This document shows, in pieces, positions 1-11,321 of a DNA stretch of 64,000 bases. The notes beneath the pieces were generated by a model, which searched no databases, had not been told where the DNA came from, and saw nothing but the letters and a program-made list of their open reading frames with translations. Position 1 is the stretch's first letter. The number at the start of each line of letters is the position of its first letter. The stretch comes from Blasia pusilla (lineage: Eukaryota > Marchantiophyta > Marchantiopsida > Blasiales), in NCBI GenBank assembly GCA_050084515.1, contig CM114271.1, positions 10,478,001 through 10,542,000 of the forward strand, read 5' to 3'. The translations under genes and the position numbers were made by a program.

Positions 1-915
1 TGGCATGCATCACAACTTTGAATAAAGTTACCTACATCTTTGAACATAGTTGGCCACCAGTAACGTGCGGCCAAGATTTTCTTAACGATAATTTTAACAA
101 CGTAGTGTCCACCAGAATCAACCGCATGCATGGCTTTGATGACGTGGGGGATTTCTTCTGCTTCCAAGCATCGCCGATACTCTTCATCCGCTCCTAATTT
201 GAATAGTATCCCCTGGCATATCTCATAGGGTCCTATCTTATGTAAAAAGACTGCTTGTTCCTCCGCTGTCATAGGGGCGGGAAGTCGTAGAGTAATTAAG
301 AAACGAAAAATATCTTCATAAAAGGATTGGCACAACCGGTCCTCCGTGATCTGGAACAGGTCTTCATCGGGAAAGGTGTCATCCACGGATTGTGTGAGGT
401 CCGCGTTCGTCATCCTCAACCGGGAAAGAAAATCTGCGTTGGTATGAACCTTGCCGGCACGGGTAATGACATCAAATGTGAATTCTTGGATTAACAGAAT
501 CCATCGCGCAATGCGACCTGACAGGTCCGCATTAACCATTAATGGTTGGAGCGCGAAATGATCTATATGGAAGACAAACTCATACCCTAATAAATAATGA
601 CGGAACTTTTTGCACGAGAAGACCATGCCTAACGCCTCTCGTTCGGTAGTTGTATATTTCTATTCAGCTGAAGATAGTTTCCGCCTGCATAGTAAACCGG
701 GAAACCATGTTTGTTCACATCCAGTTGGCTGAGCACCACTCCAATGGCAAAAGAGGATGTGTCCACATATACGTGGAAGGGTGTGGTCCAATCGGGGGAC
801 CGAAGTACAAGAGCCTTTTGCAATGCTTCCTTTTGGGCTTCAAATGCCGCTTGGCAGGGTGAGGTCCACTCCCATTCGGTAGTTTTTTTAAGTAACCCGG
901 TTAGGGCTCCTGCTT
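1..915 (-). pseudogene. family A copy 1 pol: RNase H and start of integrase
   Basis: Reading leftward, an RNase H segment (about 823-500) carries the YVDTSSFAIGVVLSQ stretch typical of the gypsy RNase H domain. A linker (about 480-180) follows, then the integrase HHCC zinc finger at about 180-1, with MHAVDSGGHY followed by WWPTMFKD and the pair CDAC at the edge. The integrase core is off the window. RNase H is out of frame with RT, so at least one frameshift lies near 830-915. Homologous segments lie at 9400-10183 and 32800-33400. Confidence 0.8.
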
Positions 916-1986
916 TCAGCGCATAATCCCTAATAAACCGTCAATAATATCCAACGTGTCCCAAGAACCTCTCAATTCACTGAAATTTGTGGGTGGTTCC
1001 AATGCGACTATAATATCCACTTTGGCCTTGTCGACTTCAATTCCTTGGGCCGACACTCTGTGCCCCAACAAAATCCCTTGTTTCATGGCAATATACGATT
1101 TTTCCGTATGGAGGGACAAATGCACTTCGCGACAACGAGTGAGGGTCAATTCTAATTTTTCCAAGTGTTCGGCTTCTGTACTGAAGATACAAAATTCGTC
1201 CAGGAAAATTTCAACAAACTTCCGCAGATACTCTTTGAAGATGGAGATCATCATCTATTGGAAGGTGGCCGGCGCATTGCACAACCCAAAGGGCATCACA
1301 CGATACGCGAAAGTTCCCCAGTCCGTGGTGAAAGTTGTGAGGTGCCGATCTTTTTCTCTTATGGATACCTGGTTATAACCCGAGTATCCATCCAAAAAGG
1401 TATAACGCTCGTGGCCGGCAAATTTGTCCAAAATGTTGTCAGTGAAAGGTAGGGGGTGATGGTCCTTTAAGGTGGCTGAATTCAATTTCCGATAATCCTG
1501 GCATACTCTGATATTTCCCGTTTGTTTTTTGGGTACAATTAAAATGGGCGATACCCACTTGCTACTTAACACAGGGTAAATTATTCATGCTTTGAGACGC
1601 TGGTCGATTTCGTCCTTGACTAACAATAAGTACTTCAGGTTGAGGCGATACTGCCTCATCCGTACCGGGACCGCACCTTCTTTTAGATCAATCTGGTGTT
1701 CACCATACCGTGCTGGAATGCATGTAATTTCATCCATGGAGTACGCAAACACATCCAAATACTCAAACAATAACTTTTTGTTCTTAATGAGTTTGGCTGG
1801 AGACAAATCCGCCGAGAGGCGTAGAGACTTCTGACATGTAATTAAGACCTGCATGTAGTCTTTTTCTTGAACCATATTTTCTGTGAGCTGGAATGTGCTA
1901 TGACCCAACTTCTCTTCCTCCCGGGTCGACCTCTGTTTGCTAGGTACCGACTCTTCATCTATTTCGTAGCATTCTAAATAGTACAA
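916..1986 (-). pseudogene. family A copy 1 reverse transcriptase
   Basis: Gypsy RT running 1986 to 916. It starts with a linker that includes YGEHQIDLKEG, then WVSPILIVPKKQ, VCQDYRKLNSATLKDHHPLP, the FLDGYSGYNQV block and VMPFGLCNAPATF. Two in-frame stops, at 1585-1587 and 1255-1257, break a frame that is otherwise continuous from 1986 to 916. The YxDD catalytic box reads FLDE, so the second aspartate is lost. A copy 2 has a different defect at the same box (FLED). Confidence 0.9.
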
Positions 1987-2038
1987 ATTAGACGAGGACT
2001 CAGTAGCTGTAGTGCGCTCTTGATCTGACGTATAGCCT

Positions 2039-2650
2039 TCATCGGTCGGTGGCGTTTCTCCTTGGGGTGCTCATGATTTCCACGACATCTTGATGAGTCG
2101 TTTTGAGACCTGGTCCGGAGCCTGGAACGTGAACCGTCTCCTTTTCCAGTTCGTAGTCACTCTCGCACCGTAAAGCCATGGTCTTCCAATAAGAAAAGGA
2201 TAGCCAGTGGCCGTTAAGGGCTGCAACACTAAGTACTCCAACAGAAATAGCACGCCGCCGAGCATGGTGAGGATTTGAGTGAGCTGTCCAAGGAGTCACT
2301 TCCGGGATTGGTCCACGAACCGCAGATCATTATCCCAGTGCCCGGGCCGTCTGTTTCGTCATAATGTTAATTCCACTTCCCGAGTCAATGGGGACCTTCT
2401 TAATGGTGTATCCCTCAATCTCAACTTCGACCTCTGGGGCTCCCAACTCTTCCACTTTGATACGGAACAGATCCACTACCGGTAGACTCTTTGCGGACTT
2501 CTTGGGTTTTTTGCGGCTTATCTTCCACAGCTGCAGAATTTTACCGTACACAGGGTTATCCATTAATAATTTCAGCAGGGTTATATTTTCTGAGGTTGAC
2601 GCCAAGTCCTTGAGTAAGTCGTAGGCTTCCAAGACCAGAGGTGACATCAC
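2039..2650 (-). pseudogene. family A copy 1 aspartic protease region
   Basis: The 2650-2330 segment ends with VPIDSGSGINIMTKQTA, a retropepsin DSG active site followed by the expected hydrophobic stretch. The C-terminal half (VLFLLEYLVLQPLTATGYPF, then IGRPWLYG) continues at 2265-2071 in another frame, so a frameshift lies near 2300. Homologous to 11322-12023 in A copy 2, where the active site reads DSIS instead of DSGS. Confidence 0.8.
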
Positions 2651-5130
2651 AATGGCTTGTACTGCTAGAGCTGTTCCGGTTCTCGAATTCTCTGTTGTCT
2701 GCCTCCCTTCTGGCCCTTGGTCCTGGCGAACTTGAGCCCGAACTTGGTCCTCGATATCTTGATGGAATTACTTAGGGTGACTTCGATCGAAGGCACGGTC
2801 AACATCGCCTTTTAGGATGGCCTTCCCCGCGCGGAAGGCGTCGACACTTTTTGTCTTGGGGTCTTTAGCTTCGCGCGAAGACAAAGCGTCCATCCAAGTC
2901 TTGGTTTTCCCTTCGGTCTAGGTTTTGGACCTCGTGGTGACCGCGAGAGCTCCGCTCAGGAGTTCCGATGGCCACTCCGAGGAGTCTTCAGTTGTCGTCC
3001 CATCGGCCTCCTCTTCCCTAATGGTAACTTGCCTTGCTTTAGGGGATCCCAACTCCTCCACTCTGACCAGCTGAACATTCACTTCATTTTTGGACTCTGT
3101 TGGTGCCGTTGGGGTAGTTACCGCGGAACCTTAGGCTCCGGGCACTCCACTATAGTGTGCCTGCCTTTCTTACAATTCCCGCACAACGGATTGAGTCCAG
3201 CAGGCCTCTTGGGGTTTGGGCAATTGTTGGCCCAATGGTCGGCCGTCCCGCAGTTATAACATCAGTTCCTTTTTATTGGCGGCGTGAAGGCCACCACACC
3301 CATAATTTATCTTAGGGGTCCCTGCTCCCCGTACTCCGGGGGTAAAGATCTTGGGATCCAATTTCATACTGAATTAGGGGTTGGCATGGCATGGATTGCA
3401 GAACATCCTTCCCATTGGTCGGCTTCATACCACCCTTCTTCCGCCATTGGTTCTTCCTAGATCCAACGTAAATCTCTCTGAGTATGACATTCCTAAGGAG
3501 TATGCCCTTGGGTTCCACAAGCACTACACCACACGTTGGGCCTCATTAGACCTGGTCATCTTCTGGGTTCCTTTTGGGCCGCCAGATGTACTTTTAATTC
3601 CGCCATTTTTTTGCTTAACTCTTCAATGGCAGACTTTCCCAACCTCTTCGATGTCCCTCGTACAAGGGCTGACAGACCTTCGAGGACCATGCTTGGGAGT
3701 GCGGTGGCGTGTATGTTGCTTTTGTTTGGATTTTTGGTCCTCTTTGGAGTCTGTGGACTCCGTCGTGCCATCCATGGAGGCTTCGATGTCTGTAGAGGAC
3801 GCTTCGTCCTCGGAAGAAGAACTAGTTTGCAAAGAACCTCGTCGTTGATGACGTCATCTTCGCATTTTTCGGGATTTCTCGGAGGCCTCGTATGCCTCTG
3901 CGGATGCTATGACTGCTTCAATGGAATCTCGTTGGCCTCGCCGGAAGTACCGGTCCATTTTTTTGGATAGTCTCGACACAAACCAATCTACCAATTGTGA
4001 GGTAGTATTGTGTTCAATTTTATTTACAAGGCTACAAAACCTTTGGGTGTGTTCCCTGAGAGTTTCCTTCTTTTTACGTTTCAGGTCGCGAAGCTTCGTC
4101 TGAAGCCTATCCTCGAACTCCAGGTCACGGATTTCATGAAGAAAGGCCTCCAGTACCCTTTTCCAGGTTTCTGTGACATCCGCTCCCAGACCCTCGTACC
4201 ATTGGCTTGCTCGCTTCTTAAGCAGGCCAGGAAAGACTCGCAACAAATCCTCCTATGAGCCTTTCCCATTAGCCTTAGCTACATGGGTAAATTCAAGCAC
4301 AAAGTTGTCAACATCATCTCGCCATCCCCCTGCAAACGTGGGGTATCTTAGCAGTGTCTTTCTAGTACTGGCCATTGGGAAATTTCTGCTGTTGGGTCCC
4401 GAGCTTGATGCTCGGGAGGGAGGAGGCAGCGGTTCCAATCTGGTTGATTTGGTCGGCTCCTCGTCTCCCGAGTCCCCAAAGGGATTCCAGGTTGACTCTT
4501 CATCCGACTGCGAACGGGCTGGAGACACGCTGAGGAGCGTATTCCTATTTCTCTTCTTGTTCTTGGGCTTCGTGCAAGGCCAAAGACTGGGAGACACCCT
4601 CGGAGGTCTCCAAGACGGGTGATCTTCTTGTTGCTTATTGCGTCCATCAGCTCGTTGATCTCGCGATGAGCGCCAGGAGACTTCCATGAGTCCCTTCTGG
4701 GATTCGGGAGCTTGCTTCCGCACCCACGATCGCCACAAGGTAGGGGTCCATGGAGGGAAATTGGATCTTCCTAATTCCTACATGAGTGTGCGGGTGCTCT
4801 TAATCTACCTGCCAGGTTTTCCTCCCATAAACAGAAGTACCGGGTCATCGCCAAGTACAACTGACCTTCATGGGCGAAGCACCGTTCGGCGACTGGTTCT
4901 TTGACAATGCTAATTAATTGTTCTATCTTTTCTAGCACCAATGCAGCAAACCGGTTCTTATCTTCTTTCATCCATTGTCTTAGGGGGATAGCTAGAGATA
5001 GCAGATGGTTTTCTGTAAGAACTAGATGGTTGGGTCTTCTAGGAGACGAGGCTTCTTTCCCCGCTCCTGGGTTCCCCATGTGTCTCTCTCCCTCTCCAGC
5101 AAAGCTTATGATCCTCAGCAGCGGCGCCAA
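2651..5130 (-). pseudogene. family A copy 1 gag with two CCHC zinc knuckles
   Basis: Gag runs from about 5130 leftward. The 4246-3854 block (ASQWYEGLGADVTETWKRV ... LREHTQRFCSLVNKIE) is a retrotransposon gag capsid-type domain. A basic, serine-rich linker follows at 3848-3556. Two knuckles of the CX2CX4HX4C type occur at about 3262-3140, reading CYNCGTADHWANNC and CGNCKKGRHTIVEC. Frame changes between segments show it is decayed. The stretch 2651-3000 is the charged gag-protease linker; I see no other gene there. Confidence 0.8.
5110..5129 (-). other. primer-binding site (tRNA-Asp type) of A copy 1
   Basis: Minus-strand TGGCGCCGCTGCTGAGGATC resembles the complement of the plant tRNA-Asp 3' end (usual site TGGCGCCGTTGCCGGGGAT) with a few mismatches. 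It lies 18 bp from the LTR end at 5148, between LTR and gag, as expected for a primer site. Confidence 0.7.
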
Positions 5131-5147
5131 AAAAGTTTGTTTCTATA

Positions 5148-6359
5148 TGTAATGTATAAGAGTTTCAATTTTACAATTTTTTACTAAGTTCGATCCCCAA
5201 GAGGATCATTGTTTGATGAAAACAGAGTTCCAAATTACAATTCTGTTGTAATAGTTGTATTTAGGTGTGAATAATTTAGATTCAATGTCTTATCAATATC
5301 TTCGGATCTTTCTTAGTACCAAGGTTTCTTTTCTCAATTCTCTCTAGTGGAGTTGATAGCACGCTCAGGTAAATTTCCTCTCGACATCAAGAAACCTCAC
5401 AGAGATCTCAACAAGAAAGCTGGCTTCTCCTACTGTCGGAACTCAATCCGTCTCGGCAGGCTACTCTCTGTCAAACAGATTTCCTACAACTCCATTTTGA
5501 TTATTCCATTGATGAGAAAGGTTTGCTTGATTCACTCTTCACTCTGCAGACCCAAAAAGAATACTCAGACATAAGCATTGCACATCAAAATGAAGGAATG
5601 AGTGCTTTACTACTCCATCAAGAATGAGAAAGCTTCAAAGTGTTTTACAAGCTCGAGAGGGTACTACTCCCTTGCTTGGACCATTCCTGTAGCATAAGGA
5701 CTTCGTAAGTGAATGATGATGATAGCTACTTTCATGTTTCTTAAATATTCTTTGAAGTAGGAGTGTTCCAAAGATTCGAAGCGTTCTTGATGAAGCTAGT
5801 GTCTCTTCAACATTTGTAACTACCTAGATCTATAGTGCTCTTCTCTTTTCCTAAGATCCCTATGAATCCCTATGAATTTGCTTGAGGTTGAAGCTCTTTC
5901 TCCTGATCTGAAGACAAAGCGCTCCATTCTTTGTTCTTGTTCCAGGTTCTTCGTTCTTCATGCTTCGTTCAAGAGCGAAGTACTTCTTTCTCTTCTTCTT
6001 CATGCTTCATGCTTCGTTCAAGAGCGAAGTACTTCTTTCTCTTCTTCTTCATGCTTCATGCTTCGTTCAGGAGCGAAGCACTTCATAGACAAGTTCTTAA
6101 TAGAGCTTTGTTGTCCTTTCGAAGCTTCTTGCTGGGTCTTACTGGGTCTTTATTTTATTCTCCTCTCCTCTCAGGCAAATCCTTGATTTACTATCTCTCT
6201 GCCTTGTCCTTGGAGCTTCTTGATTCATTTCAATCTCACTCATTCTTCTCCATAATAATATATAATAATAACCATAACATCAAAATCATAGTGTATATAC
6301 AAGTCTTCTTTGAATAAAAAGATGTAATTCATCAAAAGTACAAAATTGTGGGTATCACA
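5148..6359 (-). repeat. 5' LTR of A copy 1
   Basis: A 1212-bp TG...CA unit. Plus-strand ends are TGTAATGTATAAGAG and GGTATCACA. It matches the solo LTR at 13958-15097 over its whole length. It is followed directly by M-family integrase sequence at 6360. Confidence 0.9.
5945..6095. repeat. short tandem repeat inside the A copy 1 LTR
   Basis: Three copies of a ~54-bp unit containing TGCTTCGTTCAAGAGCGAAG (third copy CAGGAGCGAAG). Each unit holds the small dyad CTTCG...CGAAG. The homologous solo LTR has only one diverged copy near 14795-14825, so the array arose by local duplication. Confidence 0.75.
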
Positions 6360-7102
6360 ATATGCCTTCCTAGATCAAGTATTGAGTCATTACGGTGCAC
6401 TAGCTAAGGAGTTGACAAACCAGGGTACGGAGTTTCGCGGGGAGTTTTAGGCCTTGTGTGATCAGACGATGATCGACCACCGCACCACGTCACGAGATCA
6501 TCCCGAGGCGGATAGACTAGCAGAGAGGGTTGTGCAGACGGCGAAGAGAGGATTACGCAAGTATGGCTTGCAGAGAGGTCTCTTGGGAGATTGGGACCTC
6601 CAATTGCCGTGGTTGGCGATGAGATACAGATTCAGCAAGCAGACATCCTTAGCGTCTTTCTCACTCTACTTGCTACTTTATGGCCGAGAGTTAGATTCAC
6701 ATGCGGCCATTCGTCAAGATATTGGTGAGGTGTTGAACTGTGATGACCCTGATGCATGGATGCGAGCATGTTCTCAGAGGGTTAAGTTATTTTGGAGAGT
6801 CATGCCCATGGCGTTTGAGAACTTGGCGATTGCGCAACATGGGGATACGTTGAGGTATGCGACTATTTGGGGGAGGTGGTTATCGACCTACTATCTGGAG
6901 GTTTCATCAGGGAGACTATGTCTACTTGTAGCAGACGGCACCCATGACGTTGGATGTGACTGTAGGGCGCACTATCTTGAGAGTGCGTGAGATTTTGCCA
7001 TCCGATGTTTTCTTATATGAGGGACGCGATGGTATGGTTTGGAAGGACCATATGTGTAACTGTGCGCCATCTTATCTTTCGAACATTGACGGTACAATTG
7101 AT
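6360..7102 (+). pseudogene. family M copy 1 integrase core and C-terminal linker
   Basis: DDE integrase fragment. Reading begins at YAFLDQVLSHYGA; the second catalytic position reads LTNQGTEF, so Asp is Asn. A stop follows GEF. Then DHRTTSRDHPEADRLAERVV carries the catalytic Glu. The 6454-6990 frame runs on to QHGDTLRYATI. A +1 shift moves the linker (TLDVTVGRTILRVREIL ... EGRDGMVWKDH) into the frame starting at 6944. Same protein as 13435-13957 and 37600-38201. Confidence 0.85.
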
Positions 7103-7941
7103 TCGAGAGGAGCGGTAAGAGGAGAGAGGAAGATATTGGCAACCCCTAGGGCCCTCTTGGTTTGAAGAGAGTTTCCAACATGTTGGAGAGAGGAAAGTTT
7201 TGACAAGTTGAAAAGGCAATTTTTTTCCAAAAATATTTGGCGGTGAAATTTTTTAAAATTTTTTTTTACCTGTTCAACCCGTTTGAATCCGACGAATTGC
7301 AATTTTTTGGTTTTTTCCTTCTGGTCAAGGAAAAAATTTCTTTTTTTGGGTTTTTTTAACGTTTGCAGTCCTTTAGACTCCAAACGTTAAAAAAACCCAA
7401 AAAATGAAAATTTTTCCCTTAACCAAAAAATAAAATTAAAAAATCCAAAGAATTGCAACCCATCACATGGTTGCACAAAAACGGACAAGTTCGGACATGG
7501 GTTACAAGAGGTGGGATCCACATTTATAGTCCATGATGGAAGGCAAGGCAAGGATGAGTGGAGCAATGAGGGAGGAGGGAGTGGAGGTGGAGGGAGGAAG
7601 AAACGAGGGAGTATGGAACACGAAGGCAAGTAAGGGGAAGGAGAAAGAAGGGAAAGGTGGGGCCCATATGAAAAAGTCCTTCCATAGGACGGACATAAGT
7701 CCACGGACATGGACATGTCCACGGACACGGACTTTGTCCACATCCAACCTTGACCCATCGGATTCCAACGGGTTGCACTAAGTTTGCTCTCTTCAAAAAA
7801 AATTTCCAAAAAAATTACTCACTTATTATCCATAATCTTCAAATTTTTTGGAGAGGGTTTCGGTTTTTTTTTCCTTTTGTGCCTTTTTTTTTAAGAGAGA
7901 CTCTCCTCTCTCCCTCTCTCCTGCCAAAATACCAGCCCCCG
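7103..7941. mobile_element. 839-bp insert E1 with TTGAT target duplication
   Basis: Comparison with M copy 2 shows foreign DNA between the linker and the PHD finger. TTGAT occurs on both sides (7098-7102 and 7942-7946). Removing 839 bp plus one TTGAT restores the reading frame from the 6944 frame to the PHD frame (60 bp, 20 codons), which supports the ends. No clear terminal inverted repeat. The right end (complement of CCAAAATACCAGCCCC) is shared with 56777. It contains a 24-bp perfect inverted repeat and two halves of the CAACCCGT/ATCCGACG motif found at 57-62 kb. No coding capacity recognised. Confidence 0.65.
7342..7404. repeat. perfect 24-bp inverted repeat in E1
   Basis: Arms 7342-7365 and 7381-7404 (core GGGTTTTTTTAACGTTTG) are exact complements with a 15-nt loop. 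Weaker complementarity extends outward to about 7305 and 7434, giving a ~130-bp foldback. Confidence 0.85.
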
Positions 7942-7946
7942 TTGAT

Positions 7947-8118
7947 ATGAGCTTAGCAGTAGTTCATGTAGGCTTGCGATGTATGCTGTGTGGTTTTGCC
8001 CGTGGTGCAACCACGATGCTAGTCTATGATGGATTTTTGAGAGGGTGGCATATGGCATGTCTGACCCCACCTCTCACTAGGGTTCCTCATGAACGATGAA
8101 TGTGTCCCAGATGTACAT
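7947..8118 (+). pseudogene. family M copy 1 PHD finger (degenerate)
   Basis: Aligns with the PHD finger of M copy 2: CMLCG, GWHMACLTPPLTRVP and MCPRC remain, but the central CDRC pair reads YDGF and a stop precedes MCPRC. The spacing still follows the C4HC3 pattern. CLTPPLTRVP is close to the classical PHD consensus and shows what the ancestral domain looked like. Confidence 0.75.
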
Positions 8119-8290
8119 AGAGTAGGTAGTTCTAGATTCCGACTTGTGTGTGTGACAGGGATGACAAGAAGGTGACTAATGATGGGGCCATATGAGCACC
8201 CGACCTTCTTGCTCTTAGCGTCCGAGAGATGTATGTCATGGTAGGTAGGGATAGATGGCTATCTGGAGTTAGAGGGACCTAACCACCAGC

Positions 8291-8425
8291 TAGGGGGGCG
8301 ATTGGAGATACTTTGGTACTTCTTGTCTCGTTGTTTGGATGCCATGAGTTAGCATGGGAATGTGGGTGTTCATGTGTATGTTCGGTGACAGCGATGTATC
8401 TTGTGTAGCGATGTGTATGAGCACA
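8291..8425 (+). repeat. family M copy 1 polypurine tract and terminal unit B
   Basis: TAGGGGGGCGA (8291-8301) is a polypurine tract. It is followed by a ~123-bp TG...CA unit (8303-8425) homologous to the 104-bp B units at 12847-12950 and 12371-12474 and to 37006-37125. After it AGTTGTCA resembles the start of unit A of M copy 2, then sequence identity is lost. 8120-8290 is the 3' untranslated stretch, alignable to 12960-13125. Confidence 0.65.
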
Positions 8426-8505
8426 ATAGTTGTCACATCTTTTTGTTTGGATCCGCAAGATCAAGTAGAGTGCCTTCGGAGATACTGGAGGACAGCCTCA
8501 GGAGG

Positions 8506-9492
8506 TCAAGGATGACCTGCTGAGGTCACGGGTAACATGAGAGAGCAGGTTTCCCCTTCTCGATAATACCCTGGGAACTTAAGACGTTGATTGTCATAGA
8601 GTAGCACCAAATCCCCTTCTCGTACTGATTGTGGTCGCAGGTTCTTGTCATAGCGTCTCTTTCTTTGTGCTTGGACTATCTTCGTATGGCTAAGAGCAAG
8701 ATGTCTTTCCTCCTCCAAAGTTACCAAGTATTCGTTCCTCTTTTTGGTGATGGCCAAATCTTCATCGTTCCTTTCTTCTTCCAGAATCCGGTTAGTGGGC
8801 AAGTCCCATTCGATTGGAATCACGGGTTGAATCCCATACGTCAGAAAGAGTGGCTTGTACTTGGTAGTGACCTTCTCCATTGTTTGGTAGGCCCAAAGTG
8901 TTGCAGGGATCTTGGTATCCCAATCCTAAGAATAGGTGACAGCTAGGCGGTTTCAGATCCGGCAAATAAGCCCATTGGACTTTTCTGTCAACCCATTGGC
9001 TTTGGGGTTGTAAGGCTTAGTCTTCCTAGGCTTGATAAGGAAGTGTTCGATCAACACCTTGACCGTTTTGTTGAGGAAATGAGTTCCCCGGTCGCTTACC
9101 AACTTCAAAGGACAACCATATATGGTAATTATCATCTCATATAGAAACTTGGCCACTGCCTCAGTGTCATCTTTGCGAGTAGCCACTGCTTCCAACATTT
9201 TGGTACAATAATCTGTAGCAACTAAGATATATTTTCGGCGGGTGTGCCGAGTAGTTAGTGAAATAGGTCCCACAAAATCAATGCCCCATTTCTCAAAAGG
9301 GGCCAAAAGAAGGATAGGAACAAAAGGCCAACGAGAAGTCGTTGTTGGTCTTCCTGCTCTTTGACAAGCATCACACTTTTGGATGAAGATTCGGACATCC
9401 TGATACATTGTTGGCCACCATTTCGGCGAGGATCTTCTTAATAGTATTCTTGACTGCATAATGTCCTCTTGCATCCTCCAAATGCATAGCAA
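8506..9492 (-). pseudogene. family A copy 2 integrase
   Basis: Reads 9492 to 8506. The zinc-finger part (KWWPTMYQDV ... CDACQRAG) is followed by the DDE core: GIDFVGPIS (Asp), LVSDRGTHFLNK (Asp) and NGLTEKSNG (Glu), all three acidic residues present. The 8880-8506 segment is the integrase C-terminal region (LRPQSVREGDLVLLYDNQ). A frame break near 8950 separates the two parts. No chromodomain follows. Confidence 0.85.
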
Positions 9493-10183
9493 TAATCACT
9501 CGAGGAACTCCCTCCCTCTCTTAACATCTTCGGTATTCTTTGTCCGCGTCAAGCTTGAATAGCACATCCTGGCAGAGCTCATAGGGCCCTACCTCATGTA
9601 GAAACACTGCACGTTCTTCTGCTCTCATGGGGGCTAGAAATTGGAGAGTGACGAAGAAGCGCATAATATCTCCATAAGCGGATCTTCGCAGAGTGTCCTT
9701 GTTGATTAGGAATAGATATTTGTCTGGGAAGTTGTCTGCGAGAGTCCTCGTGAGATCAGCCTTTGGCGTCCTTAAGCGTGATAACAAGAAGTCCACGTTG
9801 GTATGGATCTTCCCCACTCTTGTTACCACGTCAGATGTGAATTCTAGCAATAGTAGAATCCACTAAGCAATCCTCCCTAACAAATCTGCTTTCACCACTA
9901 AGGCTCAAAGTGGAAAATGGTTGACATGGAAAACAACCGGGTACCCCAACAAGTAATGTTGGAACTTCTTGCAGGAAAAGACCATCCCCAAGGCTTCTCT
10001 CTCCGTAGTAGTGTACTTTTGTTCCGCAGCTGAAAGTTGGCGACCTGCATAGTATATTGGGTAGTCCTTCTTCTTCCAATCATCCAAGTGGATTAGTAAT
10101 ACTCTGATCGCGAACGAAGAAGTGTCTCCATACACCTGGAACGTCTTCGCCCAATCAGGAGGACAAAGCACAAGAGTTTTCAT
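9493..10183 (-). pseudogene. family A copy 2 RNase H and linker
   Basis: Segment 10183-9905 carries VYGDTSSFAIRVLL and YTTTEREALGMVFSCKKF, the Asp and Glu blocks of the gypsy RNase H domain. Segment 9850-9521 is the RNase H-integrase connector. Stops and shifts separate them. Confidence 0.8.
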
Positions 10184-10189
10184 TAAAGC

Positions 10190-11220
10190 CTACTTCAATT
10201 CCTCAAATGCTGCTCGGCAGGTGGGAGTCCATTCCCACTCCGTTGTCTTCTTCAACAAGGTAGTCAACAACTTTGCCTTTATGGCATAATCCTTAATGAA
10301 TCGGCGGTAGTACCCTACATGGCACAAGAATCCTCTTAGCTCAAGAAGACTCGTGGGGGCTTCCAACTCCGCAATTATCTCCACCTTAGCCTTATCCACT
10401 TCGATACCACGCGAGGATACTTGATGCTCCAACAGGATACCCTGCCTTATTGCAATGTAAGATTTCTCCCGGTGCAAAGACAATTGTACTTCTCTGTACC
10501 AAGCTAAGGTTAGCTTCATCTTTTGTAAATGCTCGGCTTCAAAACTGAAGCCACAAAAGTCCTCTAGAAAGATCTCTATGAATCTTCGTAAGTACTCTTG
10601 AAAGATAGAAATCATCACTCTTTGGAAGGTGACTGGTGCATTGCAAAGCCCAAAGGGCATAACTTGATAGGCAAAAGTGCCCCAATCCGTAGTGAAGGTA
10701 GTCAGGGCCCGATCCTTCTCTCTAATGGACACTTGATTGTAACTTGAATATCCGTCCAAAAATGTATAGCACTCATGACCGGCCACTTTATCTAAGATAG
10801 TATCAGTAAATGGCAGTGGGTGATGATCCTTCATGGTGGCTGCATTTAGCTCCCAGTAATCCTGACAAACCCTGATCTTTTCCGATTGCCTTTTCAATAC
10901 AATGACTATGGGGATACCCATTCACTATTCATCACAGGATATATGACTCGTGCTTCCAACCGCTGGTCAATCTCATCCTTAACCATTAAAGAATACTTGG
11001 GATTCAGCCTATACTCACGCATTTGTTTAAGATCAATCCTATGTTCTCCATACCTAGCTAACACTCCCTTCATCTCATCCATAGTATAGGCAAACACGTC
11101 AAGGTACTCTGCAAGTAAGGTCTTATATTGTGAAAGTTCAGAAGTAGACATATCTATTGATAGATGCAAAGCCTTGGTGTTGGTGATAAAGACTTCTTGG
11201 TAGTCTTTTTCATGCACCAT
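10190..11220 (-). pseudogene. family A copy 2 reverse transcriptase
   Basis: 243 continuous codons at 10921-10190 plus an N-terminal linker at 11220-10906. Conserved blocks: VCQDYWELNAATMKDHHPLP, FLDGYSSYNQV, VMPFGLCNAPVTF. The YxDD box reads FLED, with the first Asp lost. A copy 1 has FLDE, so the catalytic box was lost separately in the two copies. Confidence 0.9.
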
Positions 11221-11321
11221 CTTTTCAGTAAACTGATATGTTGTGAGTCCGGATGGCTCTTGGAGGGCCTACTCTGCTCTAAGTGTAAGAACTCTTCATC
11301 TATCTCATAACATTCTAGATA

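Larger units (their letters stand above)
1..6359 (-). mobile_element. Ty3/gypsy element, family A copy 1 (truncated by window edge)
   Basis: On the minus strand the order is LTR, primer-binding site, gag with two zinc knuckles, aspartic protease, reverse transcriptase, RNase H, then the integrase zinc finger cut by the window edge. PR-RT-RH-IN order defines Ty3/gypsy. The primer site matches the 3' end of plant tRNA-Asp, as in Athila/Tat-type elements. The right LTR end at 6359 abuts the integrase gene of an M-family element on the other strand, so this copy inserted into that element. Many stops and frameshifts mark it as dead. The 3' LTR lies outside the window. Confidence 0.9.
6360..8440 (+). 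mobile_element. family M gypsy copy 1, 3' fragment
   Basis: Plus-strand 3' part of the methyltransferase-bearing family M: integrase core, post-integrase linker, degenerate PHD finger, polypurine tract and terminal repeat. Its 5' part should lie left of the window because A copy 1 inserted within integrase at 6359/6360. Element E1 interrupts the linker. The right end is cut by A copy 2 at about 8430-8500. Confidence 0.8.

Noticed and set aside
5872-6317. 104- and 128-codon ORFs on the plus strand
   Set aside because: They lie within the A LTR and arise from its CTTC-rich tandem repeat; not conserved in the solo LTR.
7387-7809. 140-codon minus-strand ORF rich in Pro, Ser and Leu in E1
   Set aside because: Low-complexity purine/pyrimidine-skewed sequence, overlapping ORFs in other frames, no homologous segment at 56777.
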